This document shows positions 46,503 through 57,699 of a stretch of DNA of 64,000 nt, piece by piece; positions within the stretch are counted from its first letter, which is position 1, and the number at the start of each line of letters is the position of its first letter. The notes beneath the pieces are model-generated. The model worked only from the letters and a program-made list of their open reading frames with translations. It was not told where the DNA came from and did no database searches. This DNA comes from Tomocerus qinae (lineage: Eukaryota > Arthropoda > Collembola > Entomobryomorpha > Tomoceridae), in NCBI GenBank assembly GCA_020055645.1, contig CM034546.1:69998001-70062000 (forward strand), read 5' to 3'. A program made the translations under genes and the position numbers.

Positions 46503-48045
46503 CTAGAAGATCCTGACTCGTCCGTTGAGGTCGAGAAGGGCGAGATATCCAGCACGCATGACGGAAATATCCAAAGGGAGGTCCAGGTGTTTGTTGCCAA
46601 CGGAGTGGATGGTCTGGACAAGTTTTCCGGAGGACGGGTTGAAGACTTTGAGCGAGTGGTTCCTGGAATCGCAGACGATGACGTTGCCACAGATATCCAC
46701 GTCGAGTCCAGATGGGCGCCGAAGAAGAGAGTTGTTCACCAGAACTTGGCTCCTCCCGCTCCTCACCTCCACCTTCAACATGCAATGCAGATTGAAGTCC
46801 GTCACGAACACAGTGCCCCCTACAATCAACAAAAAACAGTTCCACCCATTAGATTATTTATGTAAATAGTTAAGAAAACAAGAAACCTATGCAAGGTCAA
46901 AGTAAAAAAAAGAATAATTAATTAAGTTACCTGTTTTGTCGAAGGCGACTCCTCTCGGGTACTGCAACTGTCCGCGGTGTTGACTGATGTATCGGCCGGT
47001 AGAGTCGAAGAACTGGATGCGGGCGTTTCTGGAGTCGGCGACGACGATCAGTTGTCCATCTTTAGAAACGGCGACATCCCACGGATATTTGAATTGGCCC
47101 GGACGACGTCCACGACTCCCGAAGGAAGAAATGAATTGTCCGGTGGAAGTGAAGATCTGAATCCGATGGTTGTCCTTGTCCACTACAACAAGACGATCTC
47201 CAGCACAGTCAAACGCCATGGCAATCGGACGTTTGAACTCCCCATCACCAGCTCCGTACGATCCGAACCGAAAGTCCAATTCTCCATCAGGACGGAAAAT
47301 AAGAACCTCGTGCTTCTCCCGATCACAGATACCCAGCTAAAATCAACAGAAAAACCAAATATTATTATTATATCTTGCCTATAAAAACACGGAAAAATCG
47401 TCTACATTAAAAATTAATTGTTTCAATTATATTTAATAGCCACAAGTTATAAAAAGGAAGGACTTGCGTATTTAATATCTGTTCTGTGTTGTTGCTGGTG
47501 GCGATTCCCCAGGGTTTGCGTGTGAGGTGTTGTCCGGTGGATTGGTCGAGCTGGATATGGAGAGAGACGACAGGATAAAGTTGGAGCGAGTAGTTTCTGG
47601 AGACGTGGAAGGAGAGCGAAGACTGGATGCGGTCCCGAATGACGAGGATAGCCGTATGGGGTCCGCACTCCAGAGGTCGATAGACACACGAAACCCGAGA
47701 GGACTTGAGTTCCAGCTGGACAGGATACCGGGCACTGGAAGGGCTCCTCACGTAGCACTCCAAGGTCTTCAGGTCCATCTTCTCCAAAGCCTCGTCTTTC
47801 AAATGCTCTACATCCTCCATCTTCAGCTCCACACTCCCACACACTTCCTCTTCAGTCAACTCGAATGCCCGCACAAGATCCGCAAGCCCCGTCGCTCCGC
47901 ACCTCTCCTCCTCCTCCTCCTCAGGCGTTTCCAAAGCATGAGAAGAGTATGCAGCAGCATCCTGCCCGCCATCAAAAAGATCCGATGACAGAAAGAAATT
48001 CATCTCATCTTCCAGACTGCACGGCAGCTCAACCATTGTCTCCAT
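46503..48045 (-). CDS. Filamin/NHL-repeat protein, copy C
   Basis: Paralogue of 21822-23387 with the same three exons: 48045 to about 47464-47479, 47336-46931, 46819-46503. NHL exons and the filamin part are almost identical to copy A. The first ~100 residues differ clearly (METMVELPCSLEDEMNFFLS; EEEEEERCGATG), and copy C lacks a 10-residue stretch present in A after EHLKDE. Where A has the exon-1 donor CAG^GTACTT, C reads CAG^ATATTA, so that donor is lost; a GT 15 nt downstream (CGCAA^GTCC) keeps frame and would add ILNTQ. The TATA promoter and 5'UTR intron are conserved. It is probably functional if the alternative donor is used. Predicted role as for copy A. Confidence 0.78.
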
Positions 48046-48520
48046 CTTTACAAAAAATGAATAAATGTAATTAATATTCAATACAAAACCGGAAAAACAA
48101 AACAAATTGAATTTCATGAATATTAAAATTTGAAATTAACTTACCGAAATATTAAAGTCAAGTATCGAACAAGGACACGAATTTAAAGGCAAGGAAGAAA
48201 CGGGGTTCAAAATTTTTTAAGAGGACAGTTGTAGTTTGTGGAAGAGCAAAAATTGCTGTGAAGGCTGAAGAGAATTGGAGGCCTTTTATATGTAACGAAG
48301 GGTCAATTTTCAACGTACATAAAAGTGTACCACTTTGTTATTATTAGTAACCGAGAAAACGCCCCCTCCCTTTCGGACGTCGAGAAGGAACACGTAGCCT
48401 TTCACTTCCCGAAACGCCCCCTCCTTTCTCCATCCAGCGGACCTAATTAGTGAAAGAGCCTTTCTTCACTCAACTCAAACTCACTCAAAGGGGATTAGTA
48501 AACTCAAAATACTTATTGCC
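48046..48520 (-). promoter_or_regulatory. Promoter and 5'UTR intron of NHL copy C
   Basis: On the minus strand: GC-box-like GGAGGGGGCGTTTC and GGGAGGGGGCGTTTTC, then TATAAAAG near 48290, a 5'UTR exon, a donor GTAAGTTAATTTC near 48140 and an acceptor ending just before the ATG. Order and spacing match copy A. Confidence 0.65.
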
Positions 48521-48879
48521 GTTTATGGTAACTTAGCAATAACTAGTGAGCAAGTTTATCTTTTTAAATAGTAATATTGCTTACCTATATAAACATAATA
48601 TGTGTCGATTCCAGCAAATTTAAGCTTTCAGGTGATGACTGATAAATTTGGTTTTCCATTTAATAAAATAAAGCAGAAAATTCTCTACAAAATAAAAAAA
48701 AACTCAAAATTTTAAACCCATTCCTACTATTTTTAAAAATTCATTGAAACTGAGACAATTATTTTATGCTTTCATAAAATAAAATAGAAATAAATTCAGT
48801 AAGTAACCGAAGGCCAGCATTGTAGAACATCCGACAATTCAAACTTTTATGAAAATTAGTACCACCTTTCGTATGCAGC

Positions 48880-50930
48880 TTAGAAACCATTTCCAACCAC
48901 ATAAAAATCATTTCCAAACACTAGGAAATCATTTCCAAACACTTGGAAATCATTTCCAAATACTTGGAAACCATTTCCGAACATTTGGAAACCATTTCCA
49001 AACACTTGTAAACCATTTCCAAGCACTTGGAAAGGTTTCTAAACACACCCAAGTGGGTGTGTTTAGTGGGAGGGGCAACCACACCCACTTGGTAAATACA
49101 GTTGTATTTTACTACCAATTTGGATTTTGAAGTTTCAAAACTAGCTGATTTCGAATAAATTGGATAACGAAATTTGAAAACTGGGTGGAGCGACTCCACC
49201 CATTTTCTAATATTTACACAATTAAGCTGTCAAATTCTATTTTGACGTTGTGGAACATGCTGATTTCGAATAAATTAGTCAATTAAACCAAATCTGAGAA
49301 GTGGGTGGGGCCAGCCTGCCTATTTTCTAATATTTATATAAAAAAGTTGTCAAATTTTATTTTAAGCTTTCGAAACATGGAAATTTTGAATAAATTAGTC
49401 ATTTTAACGACACTTGAAAACTGGGTGGAGCGACTCCACCCATTTTCTAATATCTATGCAATTAAGCTGTCAAATTCTATTTTGACGTTGTGGAACATGC
49501 TGATTTCGAATAAATTAGTCAATTTAACCAAATCTGAGAAGTAGGTGGGGCCAGCCTACCTATTTTCTAATATTTATACAATTAAGTTGTCAAATTTTAT
49601 TTTAAGCTTTCGAAACATGGAAATTTCGAATAAATAAGTCATTTTAACGACACTTGAAAACTGGGTGGAGCGACTCCACCCATTTTCTAATATCTACACA
49701 ATTGAGCTGTCAAATTCTATTTTGAGGTTTTGGAACATGCTGATTTCGAATAAATTAGTCATTTTAACCAAATCTGAGAAGTGTCTCCATGTTTCGAAAT
49801 CTGAAAATAAAATTTGATAACTTAAATGTATGAATATTAGAAAATAGATAGGCTGGCCCCACACACTTCTCAGATTTTGTTAAATTTTCTAATTTATTCG
49901 AAATCAGCATGTTCCACAACCTCAAAATAGAATTTGGCAGTTTAATTGTATAGATATTAAAAAATGGGTGGAGTCGGCACACCCAGTTTCAAATTTCGTT
50001 AAAATGACTAATTTATTCGAAATTTCTATGTTTCGAAAGCTTAAAATAAAATTTGACAACTTAATTGTATAAATATTAGAAAATAGGTAGGCTGGCCCCA
50101 CCCACTTCTCAGATTTTGTTAAATTTTCTAATTTATTCGAAATCAGCATGTTCCACAACGTCAAAATAGAATTTGGCAGTTTAATTGTATAGATATTAAA
50201 AAATGGGTGGAGTCGGCACACCCAGTTTCAAATTTCGTTAAAATGACTAATTTATTCGAAATTTCTGTTTCGAAAGCTTAAAATAAAATTTGACAACTTA
50301 ATTGTATAAATATTAGAAAATAGGTAGGCTGGCCCCACCCACTTCTCAGATTTGGTTTAATTGACTAATTTATTCGAAATCAGCATGTTCCACAACGTCA
50401 AAATAGAATTTGACAGCTTAATTGTGTAAATATTAGAAAATGGGTGGAGTCGCTCAACCCAGTTTTCAAATTTCGTTAAAATGTCCAATTTATTCGAAAT
50501 TTCCATGTTTCGAAAGCTCAAAATAAAATTTGACAACTTAATTGTATAAATATTAGAAAATAGGTAGGCTGGCCCCACCCACTTCTCAGATTTGGTTAAA
50601 TTGACTAATTTATTCGAAATCAGCATGTTCCACAACGTCAAAATAGAATTTGACAGCTTAATTGTGTAAATATTAGAAAATGGGTGGAGTCGCTCCACCC
50701 AGTTTTCAAATTTCGTTAAAATGTCCAATTTATTCGAAATCAGCTAGTTTTGAAACTTCAAAATCCAAATTGGTAGTAAAATACAACTGTATTTACCAAG
50801 TGGGTGTGGTTGCCCCTCCCACTAAACACACCCACTTGCCTGTTTAGAAATGTTTTCTAAGTGCTTGGAAATGGTCTCCAACTCAATGGAAGTAGTTGGA
50901 AAAACTTCGGACAATCGTGTGTAGGACGTT
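48880..50930. mobile_element. Large foldback element, ~240-bp units in inverted arms
   Basis: A giant palindrome centred near 49790. The left arm begins with a 20-bp minisatellite (CATTTCCAAACACTTGGAAA units, 48890-49035), then a 13-bp stem hairpin CTAAACACACCCA / TGGGTGTGTTTAG (49037-49064), then two to three copies of a ~240-bp unit made of two related halves (CTGGGTGGAGCGACTCCACC and GGGGCCAGCC). The right arm is the complement, ending near CCACTAAACACACCCACTTG (50815-50837). Open frames inside are periodic translations of the repeats and are not called genes. No target duplication was identified. Confidence 0.75.
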
Positions 50931-51322
50931 TACATAACTATCAGTTTCATAAACGTCTAAAATACTGAGAGGTTAGATTGATGTGGTTGCCTTGTATTCC
51001 TCTTTACTCAATATCATAGTTTTCACCTTAAGGTTCTAAGTTGCTGGAATCGGCACATATAGGTTTTGTCATTTTGGTTCAATTTACTAAACCTTACGAA
51101 GTAAGATAAGTCTTCATTTTCTAATCCAATATATGCCATGTTTTATTTCCTTTAGTTTCGTTCATTTTCACCTTTCGTAAATCTTACAGCTTTGAAATAT
51201 GAAATGGCTGCTATATCTTCAAAGTGAGGCAGTTTGATGAATTTAGTGAACGACATTCTAGGCCAATCATAAAATTTCGAACAGTTTTTTGTTAATATTA
51301 TTTATTATTTGGTAATATTAAC

Positions 51323-51507
51323 CAAGCACGTATCCAGGAATTTGACCTAGGAGGGGCACACCAAAATATATTGGTAAAAATATGGCATATACGCGCTAAG
51401 CGCAAAAATTTTTTGGATTTTTAACCTATTCTGACAAAAAAATCGTCTTTTTCTGTAAGGTTAGGGGGGGCATGGGCCCCTCCGGCCCCCCTCTGGATAC
51501 GTGCTTG
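51323..51507. mobile_element. MITE, CAAGCACGTATCC family, copy 3
   Basis: 185 bp, CAAGCACGTATCCAGG to CTGGATACGTGCTTG, with perfect target duplication ATATTAAC (51315-51322, 51508-51515). The core is in the opposite orientation to the copy at 4406. Confidence 0.88.
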
Positions 51508-51774
51508 ATATTAACACATTCGACCAAGGTAATTCTGATACCGATCCTACTGGATAAATTACCTGCCAATTTTCAATTTCAAATTTCGCCCGTCGACCTT
51601 AAATTGGGTTCCTAATAGCGTATTATTCTTTGCTAATTGAAGGAATACGAATAGTAAACACGAGTTGTCGATTTTCAGAAGGTGAAAAAATTCGCCTTCA
51701 ATGGCCTGAGAAATGAAACTGATGATCAGTTAAATGCATTTGGACTGAAGTGTATCTTTTGGATTGGATTTTCT

Positions 51775-52125
51775 TCAACTGCAGAGGTTAAACATCCTGA
51801 ATAGGGACGGATCTAATTGGTTAGTGAACAAAATTGATTTGACGGAAACTATTTTATGGGCGATTTGGACATGACTGTTTGTGCAATAAATGAGGATATA
51901 AAAACCGATCATCAATAACATGGCCCATATCAACATCCCAGAAAAGGTCGAAAAACTCACTTTAGGGAACTGCAATCTCACCAGAGTAGTCTTTTCCGAA
52001 TCTACCCAAAAAGGGTGTATTGAAAAAGGAATTCGTGGAGGTTCAAGCAATGGAGTTACTATACAACTGGAATCTCTTGTTATGAAAACTGTGCGATTTT
52101 TAAACTTGGGTTCTTTCTGTGGCAT
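51775..52125 (-). other. Unrecognised open frame with one membrane segment
   Basis: 116 codons, with a proline-rich start (PPRIPFSIHPFWVDS), a strong hydrophobic helix (GMLIWAMLLMIGFYILIYC) and a short polar tail. No family recognised, no signal peptide, and no convincing neighbouring exons. It could be an exon of a membrane protein gene or a relic. Confidence 0.3.
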
Positions 52126-53667
52126 GGTGAGGAAGTTTCATGCTATGGCCATGTGTGGCTATTTGGACCGAGAGTAGCTGAGCGACTTCATTCGCCTCCA
52201 TTATCTTCATGCTTTGAAAATATTAATAATTTGAAAGCTTTTTGAGCCGTATCCGAAAGGGGCTCGAGTCCTCCCTCCCACAAAAGAGGATTATTTTTTA
52301 AAAAGGGTTAAAAATCCAAATATTTTTGCCCTCCGCGTGAATATTATGTCTTCATTTTATCAATCTATTTTGGTGGAGCCCCGTGGGCGAAATTGTTTTA
52401 TATGAGCTTGCTGGGAAGTTTATCTGCCTTTATAGTAGATTCAAATTTGGTGAATTAGTTAGTATAACAAAATATCATTCTTTCTTCAAAAAGGAAAATT
52501 GGGAAGACAAAAATCAGGCTACACAAAGATTTTCCTATTTATTTATTTAATGTCAGCATTAACTATGTTTATTTACATAAAGAAATTCTTGGCTTAAAAC
52601 CGTTTTTAACGGTATTTCTTCTAATATTAGTAGCCTAGCTATAAACGACATCATTTGAATGAAATATAAATGTTGGTAATACTGGCAATATTGGTTAACA
52701 ATTTAAAAATTAGCATCATGGTAAACTGTGAGACCTTGATCAAAACATAATTCAAATGAAAAAATGACGGTAAAGAAATAGAACATGAAATAAATATTGC
52801 TACAATTTGTAACAAGTATTTATCCATTGAATTGAACTAATGGCATGCGGTTAAAATCCCATTTTAATGCTAAATTTGAAATACAGTATCGGGTTTACTC
52901 CACGTCGGAGAACATTTTATTATTTTTATCGGCATTCCTGCTATGCACAACGAATTAATTAATATTATGAATAAATTAATTAAGGTTTTAAGTGGGTGGA
53001 TAATGTATTCACAATTTATAATTTGAAATTTTAAGGTTATAAAAACATTTTAATGTGGTAATACTTGTATCAATAATCAATTGGTCAGGCAGTGCATACA
53101 TATACGTGAACCGACTTATACATTTGTTGTACAGTATTTTAATTTATGAATACATTTAGCTTTGGACATTTTTATCTGAGCTAAAAATCTATACATCAAT
53201 ATTCTCAAATTATAGAATCTTAAAACTTCAAGTACCAACACAATAAACGCAACAGCTATGCAAAATAACATCAAATGAAATATTATATGAATTTTCATAT
53301 CTAAGCTAATCGGATACGGGGTCATATCATTGTAATCATTGTTTACAATTTTAGACCTGAACAACAAAAATTGATAAAAAATTTCGTAATCTTTCCATGT
53401 CTGCAGAAATCCTCTTTCGCTCAATTCCTGCAGAAATTGCCGAAATTGGAAACGAAAACCTGCAAAAATGAGCCAATGAAAAGATTTACGGAGCTCAGGT
53501 TCAATTGCTGCCCTACATTTTAAATTTTTATGAAAAGAGTTAATAGTAGTGAACCTAAGAGAAACGAGTTCTTTATTTAAAAACATGAATAATTTTAAGG
53601 AAGTATTGCCCAGTAAGTACATCTCCTCCTCTACAAGTTTGAAAAAGTATTTCTTAAGTAGTTCATC

Positions 53668-56600
53668 CAAAGAACTTAAAAGATTATAGAATGCTGGTCA
53701 GGTATGCTGACGTCACAGAATTCTAACGGCAGGGCAAAGTGAGAATTTTGTGCACAAACCAACCGCGCGGATATCCAAATAATAATAATAATATTTTATT
53801 CAGGACCATTTAACCCGAGTTATTATTAGCCCTGCCTGATCCAAACTTATAACTTGCAAAAAACATTCCACAAGAAATGATGATTTCAAGTTTACCTAAA
53901 TGCATTTATTTTCTTCAATGTTTAGTTACCAAAATATTGAAATTTACAGAAAATCATATTGTCAGTCATATTCGGTATCGGTATATAATAAATAGTTTAT
54001 TATATACCGAATATGACTGATTAGAAAAACAATTAGTGCATTACAATTTAGTTACAAATTAACAGTTATTTCAACATTTTGTATATCAATAGTTTTCTTT
54101 GCTTAATTTTAACTATATTAAAACCGTGTCTATCTGGAGTTAGTACACTATTTTTATATTTACATACTCTTCATCAGACTAAACTGAATGAAATAATTCA
54201 AACAGTTGCACAGATGCTACAAATTGTACTGCACTTCATATAAGAAAGGTCTTAATGATGTAATTAAGTACTAATACAGATATAATTTATGTACCTATAT
54301 GTAGAAATACATTACAGAATATCTGTTACATTAACTTTCAATTATTTTACTTACATTTACAATTGATAAATTATACACCCGCAAAATGAGTCAATTTATT
54401 GTTCTGTATTCTAACTGACTGGGGAACTTGTCTTAGTGTTTCAATTTTAGCACTATAGTGCATCCGGAGAGTACAATATGTTTTAGATATCAATTTAATT
54501 AAAAGTGAAATATGATTGTCAAGAGGTGAAAAATCTAATAGATGACTATGCAAGCTGGAAAATATAAATCGATCATTAAATAAATAGGACGCAACTTTTG
54601 TCAGAACAGTTTCAATTTTAAAATTAGAACACACTTTATAGGCTCTGAATATTTTTTCTGTGACTTTACATACCTTCACAACGTCATGTGAAGGAAAAAT
54701 TAGCCCCCCATTTTGCTTTAAACGCAACAATTCAAAATCTATATTTGTACAGCTGGCATCAGTGCTATCAGACAAACTATCTATGCATATCACGCATTTT
54801 ACTTTACTTTTAAGTTTTTTAACCACCCATCCAGCTATGTAAGTAACTATGCACTCACTAAATAAAGAAAGGTCTAATATGGCTATGCTACTTAGACTTT
54901 CGTCGTCATTGGAATCAATTTCCACAGCTTTTTCCATTGAAGCAGAGAAAGTAATTTCTGTACAATCCTGGACTATACAGTTCCCAGTATTCGAGGGAGA
55001 AATTTTGGTAGATAATGATTTTCTGATAGCATATTTTAATTGATTCACATTAGGGTTGTTGTTATACCCTTGGCAAGATCTAAGTACACTGAAGTAAGTT
55101 TCCGTGTGGTCCTGCGAAAATTTATAGGTTAAAATGTATTTTAAAAGAGGTGTGGCATGCAACATAATCTGCATATATCCTTCGAAACTTCTTATTGCCA
55201 TAATAAACCCTAACAATGCTGTCTTCTTCTTGGAATGAATTATCAACTTTCCATCCGCAGTTTTCATGTTTGTAAACGCGTAAATGGCCTATGGAGAATA
55301 CATGTTTCCATTTTTTCTCTGTTTCCTTATTTATTGGAGAACTGTATGATTTTGAAAGCGGGTTTTTGGAGTTGAGCAGATCAAACAAGCTACAATCAAA
55401 ATTCACAATTATTTGCATATACATGGTACTTATTTATAGTGTATTAACCATTAATATAGTACGTACTTGTTAATCAACTCGATAAAGTCAGCCGTATTTT
55501 CGCAATCCACATCATTAAAATTGGGTAGCTTCAATTTGTAGCACAATCTCAAAGCCTTGGACGTAGATTGGCTGAACAATTGCACTGCCAAGTTGACCTT
55601 CATTATCTGTTTTTCAAAGTGAATGTGACGGCTAGTTATTTTATTTGCAGCTCTTAATCCTTCTTTGACCTGTAGATTTTGAAGATTTGCAATGTATGTC
55701 CATTTGATTTTCTGAAAATGATTTTAAAAACAATTATAGTGTCAATTCATAGAAAAATTAAAATGTAAGTAAAATAATTCATCTCATATAATATGAAACC
55801 ATACCTGTGTATCAATATATATTGTGCCCACTGACTTCCATAAGTTGCGCAGTAGTTTCATCATATGGCATACATCTGGTGTAATATATTTTTTGCTACC
55901 GCTGATGGTAGTAAAAGACGGGGATATGTTGGGAAATTTTAACTTGGCTCCAAGAATTTTAGCTGCCTTCAGATTTGACCCAAGCCCGTCGTAAGTGACT
56001 GATATGCAATTTATCTTCACCGAACTTAATGCTTCTATCGATTCTAGCACTACCTTACTGACAAATTCTGCTGTAATACCCTTGGTCAGAAAGTAAGCGA
56101 TGGGAATTTTCCAGTGGCCATTTACTGCAACGGCCATCACCACCATTGCATTCTTTGCCATGTCACTAGGATTTGATGGATTATATAGACCGCCGTAGTT
56201 CACGTAGCCATCATATGAAACACCATTTGATATAATTTGTCGACGAATACTCATTTCGTCAATTTGTAAATTACACAAGAGTTCAAATTTGCTGTTGGTG
56301 GACTTTTCTTTCAAAGATAGTAAACAAGGTGTAAGGAACCCAGGTTGAATAATAATATCCTTAGTCCAATATCTTAATTGACTAGTGGAAGGCAAAAGAT
56401 TGCATACATTTCTTCGAACAAAATCGTAAGCTCTGGAACTGTAAAAATGCAATGTCATTGCAAATTGTCGAATTTGAAAATCGTAGGCTTTCTTGAATTT
56501 AATTCTTTCCAGCAGCGGTCCCAGAATGGAGGATTTTGCTTTCAAAACAGTATTCATGATTTTCTTTAATTTTGAATTGCATCGTTTTTCATATTTAAGT

Positions 56601-57699
56601 TCAGCTTTTAATCTTCGAATAGCATTTTTGTCTTTCTTGGATTGAGTATATAGCGTCCTAAATAGAATTTCGTCTCTCTTTCCTGATATTTGAGTTGATT
56701 TGTTTTTCTTCCCAAACACCGGTGTTTGAGTATATTGATTTATTTTACGTACCATAATTGTATCTTTTTGACGCATTTCACTGACTAGGGAGATAGGAGA
56801 GTGAGAAATAGCGCTGTTGTTTTCATTTTCGGCGTCAAAATCTCCAATCAAAGCCAGATTCTATTATTATACAATGATATTTATTTATTTTCTCCCATTA
56901 TTACAGAATATTGCAAAAATCTGATTAGAGTTTTATAAGTATTAAATTTCCTTACCGGTACATTTTTAGAAATGTCCCCTACAGTTACTTTGTTTTGGCC
57001 CACTACAACATTTTCATTTTTTTCGCACAATACTTTTAATTGTGGAAACGAAGTAAACGTCGGAAGATTAGCAATAGGCTCGTCGAGATTTTTTGATGAT
57101 TGAGGGTTGACAGTAGGGTCGGTAAGTATTTGTTTACGATAGTTCACCACAGGGTTCAGAAAATGAATTGAACAAATTACTGAAGACGACGATGGAATCC
57201 AAGTCGGGCCTCGATTAGCAAATTCAATCCAAATTTTCATTCGATTTTCGTCCTGTGATGGGAACCTAAATGGGTTAAAATAAATTCTAGAGTGAAATAA
57301 AGAGCAATTCAAAAAACGTTATAAATACAAAGAAATTAAAATATGGTTTTATTCCTTACTTGTATAATTTGATATATTGAGATGATGAACTCCGATTGCC
57401 ACAGCGGTATACAGCACAAGTAGCAGGCATAATTAGTGTCACACTTATTTACTTCAACTCTAATTTTATCAAATTCAATAATTGAAGAATGTTTTTACTT
57501 AGATAGCAAGGTTTTATACTATTAGAAGTAGTACAATGTACACAAATCTTTAAAAGCAATTCATATCTTAGCGCGGTTGGTATGTTATTGTATGTGCAGC
57601 CAATGGGCATGACGTTAAATTCTAAAAAATAGAATTACACAGAGTGAATGAACACCAGCATTCTAGATCACTATATTGTATTATATTATAAGTTCTTTG
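53668..57699 (-). mobile_element. P-type (THAP) DNA transposon, 4,032 bp
   Basis: Terminal inverted repeats CAAAGAACTTA, subterminal inverted TAGAATGCTGG, and a perfect 8-bp target duplication AGTTCATC (53660-53667, 57700-57707), as in P elements. It encodes one transposase on the minus strand and ends with a 660-bp non-coding 3' region holding a hairpin (53964-54020, CAGTCATATTCGGTAT / complement). It is inserted in IR copy 2. The perfect flanks point to a recent insertion. Confidence 0.92.
54371..57430 (-). CDS. P-element transposase (THAP domain), one apparent frameshift
   Basis: Exons 57430-57360, 57265-56956, 56860-55805, 55711-55467 and 55389-54371; phases close through exon 4. The N-terminal THAP zinc finger is MPATCAVYRCGNRS ... 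FPSQDENRMKIW ... SSSVICSIHF, the site-specific DNA-binding module. A coiled region follows (about 56700-56550), then the RNase H-like catalytic core with acidic residues in LQIDEMSIRR and SVTYDGLGSNLKAA, an inserted domain typical of P transposases, and LTYKFSQDHTETYF plus the C-terminal YIAGWVVKKLKSKVKCVIC. In exon 5 the frame reading LLNSKNPLSKSY and that reading NMKTADGKLIIHSKKKTALL differ, so one single-base frameshift lies near 55280-55300. This copy is probably not autonomous, unless the base is an assembly error. Confidence 0.85.

Larger units (their letters stand above)
50931..53115. other. Intergenic with two MITE copies
   Basis: It holds the MITE at 51323-51507, a decayed relative near 52250-52410 (GGGTTAAAAATCCAAATATT core without good ends), and the orphan frame at 51775-52125. 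From 52735 on it matches the flank of IR copy 1. Confidence 0.5.

Noticed and set aside
46397-47384. Antisense and out-of-frame open frames over the NHL genes (also at 21784-23430 and 24924-25706)
   Set aside because: Shadows of GC-rich NHL exons; identical shadows occur at all three copies and run across true introns.
48921-50728. Open frames with LHPFSNIYTIKLSNSILTLW-like repeats
   Set aside because: Periodic translations of the ~240-bp foldback units, present in inverted copies; no start, domain or codon signal.
51775-52125. IR last-TM exon
   Set aside because: It has one membrane helix but no SG..W-type ligand-domain motif before it and no alignable residues with the window's IRs; kept only as an unrecognised frame.
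55467-55711. Separate host gene for the P-type transposase exons
   Set aside because: Exons lie wholly between the terminal repeats and target duplications of one element.
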